A program made the position numbers and the translations under genes. A stretch of DNA of 64,000 nt from Propioniferax innocua (GTDB taxonomy: Bacteria > Actinomycetota > Actinomycetes > Propionibacteriales > Propionibacteriaceae): NCBI RefSeq assembly GCF_006716235.1, contig NZ_VFOR01000001.1:372001-436000 (forward strand), given 5' to 3'. A model generated the notes under the pieces. The model did not search any database and was not told the origin of the DNA. It saw nothing but the letters and a program-made list of their open reading frames with translations. Shown one piece after another: positions 45,834 through 54,864 of the stretch (positions are counted from its first letter, which is position 1; each line of letters begins with the position of its first letter).

Positions 45834-46661
45834 ATGGAACTCCCTCTTCCCCGACATGCAGCGCCCCGCGCATGGTTCATCAACCAAGGTTGGTCCCGGG
45901 CCGCGATCGACCTGGCGGTGAGGCGTGGACGACTCGCTCGGCCCACACGCGGTTGGCTGGTGACTCCCACTGCCGACCTCACAGTGGTGCAGGGGCTCGG
46001 TAATGACGGCATCGTCTCGTGTGTTTCCGCGCTGGAGCTCCACGGGTTGGAAGTATTGCGGCCCCGTCGCCTGCATCTCCGCCCGCTGCGTGCAGCTCCC
46101 TCCCCGGGGCGCACATGGTGCCCCACCTGGCGTGCTCACCCGAAAGACGTTCCCATCGACCCGCCCGAGGTCGCGATGGAAGCCGCGATCCGATGTCTGG
46201 AGGGAGAAGAGCTACTCGTGGTGCTGGATTCCGCGCTGCGCCAATGGGGCTTTCCCGCTGGCGACCTCGAGTTCCTGCTCTCCTTCGCCAACAAACGCAA
46301 GCAGCGACTGCGTGAGCTGATGGGAAGCGCCGACGCCGTGGGCGAATCACTCGTGCACCACCGTCTCCGTGCCAAACGGATCCGGTTTCGCCCACAGGTG
46401 TACATCGACGGTGTCGGCCGCGTGGACATGCTGATCGGAGAACGCCTGGTCCTTGAGGTGGATGGCCGGAGATACCACAGCGATGATGCGGCTTTCATCG
46501 ATGACCGGCGACGCGACCGCCTGCTGCAGGAGTTCGGATATCTCGTGCTGCGCATCACCTACACCGACATCCACCGTCGCTGGCCGGCCATCGAGACGCA
46601 GATCCTCACATTCCTTCGCGCCGACCGGCATCGCCGACGCCCTCTCGGCCTCGTGGGTTAA
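45834..46661 (+). CDS. DUF559/Vsr-like nuclease-domain protein, paralogue of the gene at 20483
   Basis: The 275-residue protein starts at ATG 45834. An N-terminal region (INQGWSRAAIDLAVRRGRLARPTRGWLV) resembles AbiEi-type winged helices. The C-terminal domain has VDMLIGERLVLEVDGRRYH and FIDDRRRDRLLQEFGYLVLRITYTD, the same layout as the protein at 20483 and the DUF559/Vsr group. The acidic residues expected for a PD-(D/E)XK site are present. It follows two repeat types and the DUF3883 gene, suggesting a small accessory or defence islet. There is no partner toxin gene. Confidence 0.78.
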   Translation: MELPLPRHAAPRAWFINQGWSRAAIDLAVRRGRLARPTRGWLVTPTADLTVVQGLGNDGIVSCVSALELHGLEVLRPRRLHLRPLRAAPSPGRTWCPTWRAHPKDVPIDPPEVAMEAAIRCLEGEELLVVLDSALRQWGFPAGDLEFLLSFANKRKQRLRELMGSADAVGESLVHHRLRAKRIRFRPQVYIDGVGRVDMLIGERLVLEVDGRRYHSDDAAFIDDRRRDRLLQEFGYLVLRITYTDIHRRWPAIETQILTFLRADRHRRRPLGLVG

Positions 46662-46694
46662 TCTCTGGCGAACACTGCACCTCTTGGAGACCGT

Positions 46695-47951
46695 ATGAGC
46701 GAAAGCACCCGCCCCGTCGTGTCTGCCACCGACGATGACTTTTCCTTCGAAGCGGTGGACGCCAGAAACCGTCGCGGTTTCTGGGCGGTCGGCTTCGTCA
46801 TGCTGGGGTTCACCTTCTTCTCCGCCTCCATGAGCGTGGGCGCCAAGCTCGGCAACGGTCTCGACTACACGACCTACCTCTGGGCGGTCTTCCTCGGTGG
46901 CATCATTCTCGCCGCCTACACCGGTGCCCTCGGGTACATGGGTGCGAAGACCGGCATGAACCTCGATCTACTGGCGCAACGCGCCTTCGGCACCAAGGGA
47001 TCGTTCCTCCCCAGCGCGCTGATCTCGGTGACTCAAATGGGCTGGTTCGGGGTCGGCGTGGCGATGTTCGCCCACCCCACCGCTGAACTGCTCCAGATCA
47101 GTCCTTGGTTCATCGTCATCGTCGCCGGTGCTCTGATGACCGCATCGGCCTACTTCGGCATCAAAGCGATCGAGGTGGTCAGTTTCATCTCGGTCCCGCT
47201 CATCGCAGGCCTGGGCACATATTCCATGTTCCGTGCCATCGACGAGGGTGGTGGTGTCGACACGATCTTCGCCCAATCCACGGGGATGACGCTGATCGCC
47301 GGGATCGGCATGGTCGTGGGCTCATTCGTCTCCGGTGGCACGGCCACCCCCAATTTCACGCGCTTCGCACGCAACCCCGTCTCGGCTGTCATCACCACCG
47401 TGGTGGCCTTCTTCCTGGGCAACACCCTGATGTTCAGCTTCGGTGCCGTGGGCGGGGCCAGCACCGGTCAAGATGACATCTTCTACGTCATGATCGCTCA
47501 GGGTCTGGCCATCCCCGCCCTCATCGTTCTCGGGGCCAACATCTGGACCACCAACAACAACGCCCTCTACACCACCGGACTGGGCTACGCGAACATCACC
47601 AAGATCGACAAGAAACCACTTGTGCTGGTGGCCGGTATCATCGGCACCGTGCTCGCCCTGTGGCTCTACGACAACTTCGTCGGCTGGCTCAGTTTCCTCA
47701 ACGCCACTCTTCCACCGGTGGGCGCCATCATCATCGTCGACTACATCCTCGACCGACGCGTCTACGCACAGAAGGTCTCCCCCACACTGGCCCCGGGTGC
47801 GATGATCGGCATCATCGCCGGAGGGCTGGCCGGCTGGTTCATCCCCGTCGGCATCGGTGCTCTCAACGCCATGACCGTCGCGGTGCTCTGTTACCTCATC
47901 GGCCGCCGCATCCGCATCGACCACGACCCCGTCATCGCCGATCCCCACTGA
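46695..47951 (+). CDS. codB: Cytosine permease
   Basis: The 418-residue NCS1-family transporter has 12 predicted helices. Its N-terminal soluble start SFEAVDARNRRGFWAV is followed by FTFFSASMSVGAKLG, then FVSGGTATPNFTRFAR and NNALYTTGLGYANI, a pattern close to CodB. It brings cytosine into the cell with a cation. It lies 14 nt upstream of the deaminase gene, forming a codBA salvage operon that yields uracil and ammonia. Confidence 0.93.
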   Translation: MSESTRPVVSATDDDFSFEAVDARNRRGFWAVGFVMLGFTFFSASMSVGAKLGNGLDYTTYLWAVFLGGIILAAYTGALGYMGAKTGMNLDLLAQRAFGTKGSFLPSALISVTQMGWFGVGVAMFAHPTAELLQISPWFIVIVAGALMTASAYFGIKAIEVVSFISVPLIAGLGTYSMFRAIDEGGGVDTIFAQSTGMTLIAGIGMVVGSFVSGGTATPNFTRFARNPVSAVITTVVAFFLGNTLMFSFGAVGGASTGQDDIFYVMIAQGLAIPALIVLGANIWTTNNNALYTTGLGYANITKIDKKPLVLVAGIIGTVLALWLYDNFVGWLSFLNATLPPVGAIIIVDYILDRRVYAQKVSPTLAPGAMIGIIAGGLAGWFIPVGIGALNAMTVAVLCYLIGRRIRIDHDPVIADPH

Positions 47952-47965
47952 CAAGCTGAGGCACC

Positions 47966-49201
47966 ATGAATCTGCTCGTTCGCAACGTTCGTATCGAGAA
48001 CGCCGCCGACACCACCGACATCCGCATCACCGATGGGCGCTTCAGCGAGATCGGCCCCTTCCTCGAGCACCACGGCGAGGAGATCATCGACGGAGCCGGA
48101 CGCCTGTGTCTGCCGCCCCTCATCGAGTCCCACGTGCACCTCGACACGGCTCTCACTGCGGGAGAACCCCGCTGGAACGAATCAGGCACCCTCTTCGAAG
48201 GCATCGAGGTGTGGTCCGACCGCAAGAAGTTCCTCACCCACGACGATGTGAAGGACCGCGTCCGGCGCGCCGTCCGACAGCAGGCGCGCTTCGGGATCCA
48301 ATACGTGCGGACGCATGTCGACGTCACCGACCCCGACCTCACCGCGCTCCACGCCCTGCTCGAGATGCGCGAGGAACTCGCCGACCACATCACGCTCCAG
48401 ATCGTCGCCTTTCCTCAGGAGGGCATCGATTCATTCCCCGACGGTCGTGGCTTGATGCGCCGCGCAGCCGACTTGGGGGTCGACGCGATCGGCGCCATTC
48501 CCCATTTCGAGTTCACCCGCGAGTACTCGGTGTCGTCCCTCGACTTCGCCGTCGACCTCGCCGATGAATTCGGGCTCCTGGTGGATGTCCACTGCGACGA
48601 GATCGACGACGAAGCGTCCCGCGGTCTGGAAACCCTTGCGACACGCGCCTACGAACGCGGTATGGGCTCCCGTGTGACGGCCAGCCACACCACCGCGATG
48701 CATTCGTACAACAACGCCTACTTCCTGCGCCTGCTTCGGCTTCTCCAGCTCAGCGGCATCAACTTCGTCTCCAACCCGATGGTGAACACCCACCTGCAGG
48801 CACGCACCGACACCTACCCCAAGCGCCGCGGAGTCACGCGGGTGAAAGAGCTCACCGAGGCCGGGCTGAACGTCAGCTTCGGGCAGGACGACATCGTCGA
48901 CCCCTGGAACCCACTGGGCACCGGCAACCTGCGCGATGTCGTTCTCAACGGGCTCTACGTGACACAGATGATGGGCCATCAGCAGATCTTGGATTCCCAC
49001 CGCTTCGTCACCCACAACGCAGCCCGCACGCTCTGCCTGGACGACTACGGCATCGAGCCGGGCAACAGTGCCGACTTCGTGCTGTTCGACGCCCCCACCT
49101 GGTACGAGGCACTGAGCTTCAACGCTCCAGTGGTGGCGTCATACCGCGGCGGACGCCTGATCGCCTCGGCCACGCCTCTCGAACACGATGTGCACTTCTG
49201 A
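47966..49201 (+). CDS. codA: Cytosine deaminase
   Basis: The 411-residue amidohydrolase converts cytosine to uracil. Metal-site motifs are ESHVHLD near residue 55, VHCDEIDD near 209, SHTTAMHS near 237 and the catalytic Asp in GQDDIVDPW near 312, all in the CodA arrangement. The length is normal. Immediately downstream of codB; it converges with the RNA methyltransferase gene (49-bp gap). Confidence 0.95.
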   Translation: MNLLVRNVRIENAADTTDIRITDGRFSEIGPFLEHHGEEIIDGAGRLCLPPLIESHVHLDTALTAGEPRWNESGTLFEGIEVWSDRKKFLTHDDVKDRVRRAVRQQARFGIQYVRTHVDVTDPDLTALHALLEMREELADHITLQIVAFPQEGIDSFPDGRGLMRRAADLGVDAIGAIPHFEFTREYSVSSLDFAVDLADEFGLLVDVHCDEIDDEASRGLETLATRAYERGMGSRVTASHTTAMHSYNNAYFLRLLRLLQLSGINFVSNPMVNTHLQARTDTYPKRRGVTRVKELTEAGLNVSFGQDDIVDPWNPLGTGNLRDVVLNGLYVTQMMGHQQILDSHRFVTHNAARTLCLDDYGIEPGNSADFVLFDAPTWYEALSFNAPVVASYRGGRLIASATPLEHDVHF

Positions 49202-49250
49202 CCCCGGGTGCTTCTGATTCTGGCACTTCTGGCGCTGGGCACTTCCGGGG

Positions 49251-50417
49251 TCAGAGGCGCTGCAGCAGCGCGACGGCTTCCATGTGATGGGTCTGCGGGA
49301 ACAGGTCGAACGCGCGGACGTCCCGGATCTCCCAGCCATGGTCACGTGCCGTTCCCAGATCCCGTCCAAGTGACGCCGGGTCGCACGCCACGTACACCAG
49401 TGCGCGCGGTGATCGTTCCAGCGCCGCACGCATGACGTTGCGTCCCGCTCCCTTGCGGGGAGGATCGAGCACGATGATGTCCGCACGTCGGGGCAGACGC
49501 TTCAACATCCGTTCGACCGGCCCATGCAGGAGTTGGGCCTGCGGCACATTCGTCGACGCATGCTTGATGGCCTTGGAGTCCGATTCCACACCCCAGACCT
49601 TGGCACCGCTGTCCGCAAGCACTCCTGCAAAAAGACCCACGCCACAGTAGAGGTCGAAGGCACGATCGCCACGCTGTGGTTCGGCGAATTCAAGCACCTG
49701 CTGAGCCAATGTGTCGGCTGCTTGAGGATGGACCTGCCAGAAGCCGGAGGCCGCCACCCGCCATGACCGCCCCATGGCGTGCTCGGTCACGACACCACGG
49801 CCGACGGTCACCTCACCGTCGATGAGAGTCAAGGTGTTGCGCCCGGCCTGGACGAGTCGTACCTCGGATCCGTCGGGGATCTCAGGATCGTGGGGCACCG
49901 ACATGGCTGCGATCCGGCAACCCTCTTCAGGCAGAGGGATGAGCTGGTGTGAGTGATGCTGCCGCATCGCCGGCCCGTGTTCGCTCTGCCAGTAACGCAG
50001 ACGTGTGCGCCAGCCCAGGGTCGGTGGCACCGACACCAACTGACCGTCCCATTCATATCCGGCCAGACGACGCAGCTGCTCGGTCAGCACATGTTGTTTC
50101 ATGGCGCGTTGGGTCGCCGAGTCCAGGTGTTGGAAGTCGCATCCGCCACAGCCGCCGGGACCCGAGATACGGCAGGACGGCTCGATCCGACCCGGATGTT
50201 CTCGATGGATGGCCACGGCATCACCCCGCCAGAACGCATCACGGCTGGTGTCGGTGAGACGGACGCTGACCCGCTCCCCCGGAGCGGTGTGCCGCACGAA
50301 CACCACTCGGCCCTCGTGGCGAGCCACGCAGTGGCCCCCGTGAGCCACTGCGGTGACCTCGAGCGGACCGATGACATCGCCGACGGACTGCCCCGAACTC
50401 ACGCCACCCGGATTCAT
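49251..50417 (-). CDS. RNA m5U methyltransferase, TrmA/RlmCD family, with TRAM domain and Fe-S cysteines
   Basis: The 388-residue protein has an N-terminal TRAM domain (about 15-75), a Cys cluster CRISGPGGCGGCDFQH for a 4Fe-4S cluster (about 80-95), and the SAM domain with FDLYCGVGLFAGVL, DPPRKGAG, VYVACDPASLGRD (nucleophile Cys) and FPQTHHMEAVALL. It methylates C5 of uridine in rRNA or tRNA. The exact position cannot be told from sequence. The family is typically linked to TrkA genes here, which are divergently encoded after 246 bp. Confidence 0.9.
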   Translation of the reverse strand: MNPGGVSSGQSVGDVIGPLEVTAVAHGGHCVARHEGRVVFVRHTAPGERVSVRLTDTSRDAFWRGDAVAIHREHPGRIEPSCRISGPGGCGGCDFQHLDSATQRAMKQHVLTEQLRRLAGYEWDGQLVSVPPTLGWRTRLRYWQSEHGPAMRQHHSHQLIPLPEEGCRIAAMSVPHDPEIPDGSEVRLVQAGRNTLTLIDGEVTVGRGVVTEHAMGRSWRVAASGFWQVHPQAADTLAQQVLEFAEPQRGDRAFDLYCGVGLFAGVLADSGAKVWGVESDSKAIKHASTNVPQAQLLHGPVERMLKRLPRRADIIVLDPPRKGAGRNVMRAALERSPRALVYVACDPASLGRDLGTARDHGWEIRDVRAFDLFPQTHHMEAVALLQRL

Positions 50418-50552
50418 CGCGCCCCGTGGTGGCAGCGGCGACTGATCGAGGGCACCATGACATCGCCCACCCCGCGACCTTGGCCGCAGGGGCCGACATG
50501 TGGGGTCGCCCCTGTCGATGATCCTCTACTTCCACCCATGATCAACGGCATA

Positions 50553-50577
50553 TGTCCGAATATAGACGTATGGCGCG
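50553..50577. promoter_or_regulatory. Imperfect palindrome upstream of the trkA pair
   Basis: CATATGTC ... GACGTATG (one mismatch per arm), with an AATATAGA -10-like centre. It lies in the 246-bp gap between the methyltransferase and trkA genes, which otherwise holds no gene. Function is unassigned. Confidence 0.3.
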
Positions 50578-50663
50578 TCCGCGTGTGTCCGGCACCGTCC
50601 GGGGCGAGTCTCCGCTGCCGCGTCCGGTTGCGCCGTCCGAGAGCCGAGGGGGAGGATGCCTCC

Positions 50664-51323
50664 ATGCACATCGTCATCATGGGGTGCGGACGCGTCGGCA
50701 CCCGCCTCGCCAGGAGTTTGGAGAAGCGTGGGCATTCGGTGGCCATGATCGACGCCGACGTGAACAGTTTCCGGCGCCTCGGGACCGAGTTCCAGGGAAT
50801 CACGGTCAAGGGGGTCGGATTCGACCGTGACGTGCTGCGCAAAGCCGGAATCGAAGATGCCGGCGGTTTCGCCGCGGTGTCGAACGGCGACAATTCCAAC
50901 ATCCTCGCTGCTCGTGTGGTGCGTGAGACATTCGAGGTCGAGAACGTGGTGGCCCGCATCTACGACCCACAGCGGGCCGAGGTGTACGAGCGTCTGGGGA
51001 TCCCCACGATCGCCACGGTGCGCTGGGCTTCGGACAACATGCTGCGCAGGCTCCTCCCGGAAGGTTCCGAACCGGTGTGGCGTGATCAGTCCGGTTCTGT
51101 CCAGTTGATGGAGATGTTCGTCCACGAGGGGTGGGTCGGACACCGCATCAAATCGATGGAGACCGCGGCTTCGACACCGATCCCGTTCCTGCTGCGTCTC
51201 GGGCAGGGCATCGTGCCCCACAGTTCCACGGTGTTCCAGCACGGCGACCTCATGTACGTGGCGGCCGAGGGCGACCGCATCAGCGAACTCGAAGGTTTCT
51301 TCGGTTCGCCGCCGAAACGCTGA
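50664..51323 (+). CDS. TrkA-type K+ uptake regulatory protein (first of a pair)
   Basis: The 219-residue protein has an N-terminal RCK_N Rossmann domain (MHIVIMGCGRVGTRLARSLEKRGHSVAMID) and a C-terminal RCK_C domain (about 140-215). ATG 50664 follows GGGGGAGG. Such proteins bind NAD(H) or nucleotides and gate Trk-type potassium channels. It corresponds to M. tuberculosis CeoB; the membrane TrkH/TrkG partner is not in this window. Confidence 0.93.
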   Translation: MHIVIMGCGRVGTRLARSLEKRGHSVAMIDADVNSFRRLGTEFQGITVKGVGFDRDVLRKAGIEDAGGFAAVSNGDNSNILAARVVRETFEVENVVARIYDPQRAEVYERLGIPTIATVRWASDNMLRRLLPEGSEPVWRDQSGSVQLMEMFVHEGWVGHRIKSMETAASTPIPFLLRLGQGIVPHSSTVFQHGDLMYVAAEGDRISELEGFFGSPPKR

Positions 51324-51397
51324 CTGCAGGACCCTGCGCGTCCCCGAAATCAACGCATCCGAACAGAACGCACCCGAGCCCAATGAAGAAGGACCCC

Positions 51398-52141
51398 ATG
51401 CGAATCGCCATCGTCGGAGCTGGAAACGTCGGCCGCTCCATCGCTCGCGAATTGTTGGAGCACGGCCACGATGTGACTTTGCTGGAACGTGACCCTCGGG
51501 CCATGAAGACCGAAACCGTTCCGGGTGCACGCTGGGTGTTGGCCGATGCCTGCGAGATCGGTTCCCTCGAGGAGGTCGAACTCGACACCTTCGACGTGTC
51601 GGTGGCCGCCACCGGAGACGACAAGGCGAATCTGGTGCACACCTTCCTCGCCAAGACCGAGTTCGGGGTCCCCCGCACCGTCGGCCGGGTGAATCACTCG
51701 GGCAACGAATGGATGTTCGACGATGTGTGGGGCGTGGATCTGGCAGTCTCGATGCCGCGTCTGATGACAGCCCTGGTGGAGGAAGCCGTCACGGTGGGCG
51801 ATGCGGTGCGCCTGTTCAGCTTCCGCGACGGCAACACCCATCTCATGGAACTGACGCTTCCAGCCTCCAGCAGCATCGTGGGAACGTCACTCGGCGACAT
51901 GGATTTCGGCCCCGGAATCATCCTCGTGGCCATCATCCGCGCCGGATGTCCACTGGCCCCCGACCCCGCCGTGGTCTTCGAGGACGGCGACGAGCTTCTG
52001 CTGTTGACCGAGACCGAACAGGAAGCGCGTCTCACTGCGCTCATCGCCAGCCATGATGCCCCCGTAGCCCACCGGGATGGGGACGGATCCGACGTGCAGG
52101 GCCCCGATGACACCAGTGGTCAGACGCAAGCGAGTTCGTAA
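51398..52141 (+). CDS. TrkA-type K+ uptake regulatory protein (second of a pair)
   Basis: The 247-residue protein starts at ATG 51398 behind AAGAAGGA and has RIAIVGAGNVGRSIARELLEHGHDVTLLERD, then an RCK_C domain near 150-220 and a low-complexity Asp/Gly/Gln tail. It corresponds to CeoC. It lies 74 nt after the first TrkA gene; the two proteins probably assemble as an octameric ring on a Trk channel. Its end overlaps the convergent OB-fold gene by 22 nt. Confidence 0.93.
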   Translation: MRIAIVGAGNVGRSIARELLEHGHDVTLLERDPRAMKTETVPGARWVLADACEIGSLEEVELDTFDVSVAATGDDKANLVHTFLAKTEFGVPRTVGRVNHSGNEWMFDDVWGVDLAVSMPRLMTALVEEAVTVGDAVRLFSFRDGNTHLMELTLPASSSIVGTSLGDMDFGPGIILVAIIRAGCPLAPDPAVVFEDGDELLLLTETEQEARLTALIASHDAPVAHRDGDGSDVQGPDDTSGQTQASS

Positions 52142-52476
52142 CGTGGATTGAACATGGTGCGACGCTTGTCGTGCACACACACACGTCCCTCGACGGTCAG
52201 CATGGTGCCGACCCCGATCCCGGGGATACTGCGGCGCCCCATCCACACCACCTCCAGTTCACCGGATCCGTCACTCAGACGCGCCACCAGTGAGCAGGCC
52301 CCGTCGTGCGGACGGATCTCGACCGACGTGACCGTGCCATGGACACGTCCTTTTGCGCGGTCGGCGCACGTGGCTACTTCTTGAACCCCTTCGAGAGCCT
52401 CGTCGTATTGGACCGGTTCGGCCCAGAACGCGTCATCTGGAGCTCCCAGACGCCGCCACCATTCCCGAAGCCCCAT
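52120..52476 (-). CDS. OB-fold nucleic-acid-binding-like protein
   Basis: The 118-residue protein has an OB-fold pattern: RVHGTVTSVEIRPHDGACSLVARLSDGSGELEVVWMGRRSIPGIGVG. The N-terminal helix carries a WWRRL start. It corresponds in position to Rv2694c in the conserved order trkA-trkA-OB fold-DUF3710-dut. Nucleic-acid binding is inferred from the fold. Start ATG 52476, 2 nt after the DUF3710 stop. Confidence 0.85.
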   Translation of the reverse strand: MGLREWWRRLGAPDDAFWAEPVQYDEALEGVQEVATCADRAKGRVHGTVTSVEIRPHDGACSLVARLSDGSGELEVVWMGRRSIPGIGVGTMLTVEGRVCVHDKRRTMFNPRYELACV

Positions 52477-52478
52477 CG

Positions 52479-53348
52479 TCAGCCCTGTCGCGCGACGCCC
52501 ATGACGCCACCCTCACCGATCGGACCGTCGTCCTTCGTCTCGTCCTTCTTGGCAGCCTCCTGCTGCGCAGCCAGCTGCTGGGCTGCAGCCTGCTCCTTCA
52601 GTTCATCGGGCACATGCAGAGCAAGCACCTCACCACTGGGACGCGGGTCTTCACCACGACGCACGATCAGGTCGCTGAAAGCGTCGAAAAATGGGCCGAC
52701 CAGATCGTCGTCCCATTCCTCGCTGACCGAAGTCGGGCCGAACAGGATGCCGCGCAGGAACCAACGTGGCCCCTCGGCCACCCACATGCGACTCGGCTGG
52801 ATACCGGTCTTGCCGTCGGGAAGCTGGACGCGCATGCGTCGACGCAATTCGGTTCCGAACGGCCCCTCGGCGCACTCGGCGACACCGCCGGTCGAGGTGG
52901 TCTGCTCGATCAGCTCCGCGCGCACATCGGCCCACATGCCGGGGGTACGCGGGGCGGCGAACACTGAGATCTCCATGGCCGACTGGCCAGAGATCATGAG
53001 CGCCGACACGATCTCCTTCTTGGGCTCCGACATCTGCAGACGCAGCTCCGAACCGGGTATGGGCGTGATTATCAGCGAGCCGAGGTCGAGTCGGTTGGCC
53101 TCGTCATCGACGAGGTCGACCTCGTCGATGTCGAACGGACCGTCCGCACGCCAGTCCTTCGACAGGTCGAATTCACGCCAGGCGTCGGCCTCATCGGATT
53201 CGGAATCGTCGGCGTCGACGTCATCCGGATCCGCGTCCTCGACGTCATCCGAGCCGGTCTCATCCGCGTCCAGATCGACATCCTGCTCGAGGGCCTCCTC
53301 GATCTCATCCGCCTTCTCGGCGGACTTCTTCTTGCGACCAAAGATCAT
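52479..53348 (-). CDS. DUF3710 protein
   Basis: The 289-residue protein has a basic start (FGRKKKSAEKADE), a long acidic linker (about 20-55, mostly Asp/Glu/Ser), then the DUF3710 domain (about 75-250) with GPFDIDEVDL, LGSLIITPIPGSELRLQM, PSRMWVAEGPRWFLRG and a Gln/Ala-rich tail. It is conserved in actinobacteria beside dut (Rv2696c in M. tuberculosis). Function unknown. The charged linker suggests a disordered tether. Confidence 0.9.
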   Translation of the reverse strand: MIFGRKKKSAEKADEIEEALEQDVDLDADETGSDDVEDADPDDVDADDSESDEADAWREFDLSKDWRADGPFDIDEVDLVDDEANRLDLGSLIITPIPGSELRLQMSEPKKEIVSALMISGQSAMEISVFAAPRTPGMWADVRAELIEQTTSTGGVAECAEGPFGTELRRRMRVQLPDGKTGIQPSRMWVAEGPRWFLRGILFGPTSVSEEWDDDLVGPFFDAFSDLIVRRGEDPRPSGEVLALHVPDELKEQAAAQQLAAQQEAAKKDETKDDGPIGEGGVMGVARQG

Positions 53349-53407
53349 GGAACATCTCCTACGCGCTGCTCGGTTCGACCACCTGCAGATTGCATCATGT
53401 CACCCGG

Positions 53408-53842
53408 TCAACCACCCGTCGAACCGTGACCACCCACACCGCGTTCGCTGCCCGACAGCTCATCGACCTCGACCGGTTCACAGTGCACCACCGGTTGCAC
53501 CACGAGCTGGGCGATCCGCTCCCCCCGCTCGGCGCTCCATGTGGCTTCGCGGTCGGTGTTCAACAGGCATACCTTGATCTCACCGCGGTAGCCGGCGTCC
53601 ACCGTCCCCGGTGCGTTGACCACGGTGATGCCATGTTTCGCGGCGAGTCCCGAGCGGGGGTGCACGAACCCGGCGTGTCCCTCCGGGAGCTCTATCCCGA
53701 TCCCGGTCCCCACCAGCGCACGCTCCCCCGGTTCAAGAGTGATGTCTCGGGTGCACACCAGATCGAGTCCGGCATCGTGCTCATGGGCGTACGACGGCGT
53801 CGGAACGTCAGCGTCGAAACGGATGAAGGGCAGTCGAATCAT
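53408..53842 (-). CDS. dut: dUTP diphosphatase
   Basis: The 144-residue trimeric dUTPase hydrolyses dUTP to dUMP, keeping uracil out of DNA. Motifs are HDAGLDLVC, PRSGLAAKHGITVVNAPGTVDAGYRGEIKVCLLN (with the catalytic Asp) and ERIAQLVVQPV. The C-terminal Gly-rich motif 5 is GSERGVGGHGSTG, unlike the common RGxGGFGSTG in having His, not Phe, as the ring-stacking residue. It starts at 53842, overlapping the DUF3093 stop by 1 nt. Confidence 0.95.
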   Translation of the reverse strand: MIRLPFIRFDADVPTPSYAHEHDAGLDLVCTRDITLEPGERALVGTGIGIELPEGHAGFVHPRSGLAAKHGITVVNAPGTVDAGYRGEIKVCLLNTDREATWSAERGERIAQLVVQPVVHCEPVEVDELSGSERGVGGHGSTGG

Positions 53843-54387
53843 CAGGGCTCCTGCAGTACGTCGGTCTCGGGCGTCTCGGCCCGGGCGGTGTTGATCGCGG
53901 CACGAAGGGCAGACGCGTCCCGCGTCCCCACGAGCCAGTACGGATGAGGGTCAGCCGGGTCATCAAGCTCGAGGCGGACCGCTTCATGCAACCACGGTCG
54001 CATCTGCAGGAACGCTCGGGGATCGGCGTCAGGCCCGAGAACGCGCTCGGTCTCGTCACGGTTGAGTGCGGTCGCCGCACCGACCCATCTCCACTCGATG
54101 CGATTGGGGCCGACGCTGAGGGCGTCACCGCCGACACGCACAGGGCTCCTGCCCCAGACGAACACGATCCAGCCGACGATGAGCCCGATGCCTGCAGTCA
54201 GCAACGCCGCGTCCCTCAGCCCCAGGTACCACCACGTGGCAAAGCCGGCACTGAAAACGAAGAAGGCAATGACCGCCCACCACCACATCGGCACATGGCG
54301 GTGCTCGATGAAGATGGTCGAGTCCTGGAGCGACTCGTCATTGTCGGGCTCGGGGGTATCAGGCTCGGGGAGATCAGGTTCAGGCAC
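53842..54387 (-). CDS. DUF3093 membrane protein
   Basis: A protein of about 181 residues from GTG 54387. A Pro/Glu/Asp-rich N-terminus (PEPDLPEPDTPEPDN) precedes the DUF3093 region: IFIEHRHVPMWWWAVIAFFVF, a second hydrophobic helix and WRWVGAATALNRDETERVL. DUF3093 is an uncharacterised actinobacterial family next to dut (Rv2698). GTG 54387 lies 7 nt after a TAGGCT -10-like element, so the transcript may be leaderless. GTG 54450 would give 202 residues but would crowd the divergent gene's ribosome site. Confidence 0.85.
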   Translation of the reverse strand: MPEPDLPEPDTPEPDNDESLQDSTIFIEHRHVPMWWWAVIAFFVFSAGFATWWYLGLRDAALLTAGIGLIVGWIVFVWGRSPVRVGGDALSVGPNRIEWRWVGAATALNRDETERVLGPDADPRAFLQMRPWLHEAVRLELDDPADPHPYWLVGTRDASALRAAINTARAETPETDVLQEP

Positions 54388-54468
54388 ATCGGCCAGCCTA
54401 CGTCCACCCTTCCGGAACAACGCCGGTCCTGCCCCTACGATGGTGCTCACGCAACAGAGGAGGAGCCC

Positions 54469-54762
54469 GTGGGACCCACGCAGAGCTTGGTCTGGAAGAT
54501 CTATGCCGGCGCCGTCGGCGCCGTGACCACTATCGCCACCCAGAAGCTGATCACCCAGGTGTGGAAGATGGTTTCGGGCGAAGAGCCACCGGAGCCCAAT
54601 GACCCCGACACGCCCCTGTACCTCGCGCTCACGTGGGCGATCGCGTCAGGGATCGGTATCGGCGCGACCCAGCTGATGGTCAACCGCTTCACCGCACGCC
54701 AGTGGCAGCGTTCGATCGGAACCCAGCCGCCGAGCATGAACAAGGTGAGCTTCAAGATCTGA
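54469..54762 (+). CDS. DUF4235 membrane protein
   Basis: The 97-residue protein starts at GTG 54469 behind AGAGGAGG and has two hydrophobic segments with IYAGAVGAVTTIATQKLITQVWKMVSGEEPPEPNDPD, the DUF4235 signature, and WAIASGIGIGATQLMVNRFTARQW. Function unknown; such proteins are common in actinobacteria beside these genes. A TACGAT -10-like sequence lies at 54436. Confidence 0.85.
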   Translation: MGPTQSLVWKIYAGAVGAVTTIATQKLITQVWKMVSGEEPPEPNDPDTPLYLALTWAIASGIGIGATQLMVNRFTARQWQRSIGTQPPSMNKVSFKI

Positions 54763-54776
54763 CCGGCGGGTCGGAG

Positions 54777-54821
54777 ACGACGGCGGCCGACACATCCTGA
54801 GGATGTGTCGGCCGCCGTCGT
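54777..54821. terminator. 21-bp stem bidirectional terminator between DUF4235 and DUF4193 genes
   Basis: ACGACGGCGGCCGACACATCC-type arm (named by its ends ACGACG...CATCC), a TGA loop and the exact complement, between two convergent genes. Confidence 0.82.
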
Positions 54822-54822
54822 T

Positions 54823-54858
54823 CTCGTCAAAGATCTCCTGCTCGTCAAAGATCTCCTG
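54823..54858. repeat. 18-bp perfect tandem duplication
   Basis: CTCGTCAAAGATCTCCTG occurs twice back to back between the terminator stem and the DUF4193 stop. No function is visible. Confidence 0.9.
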
Positions 54859-54864
54859 GCGGGC

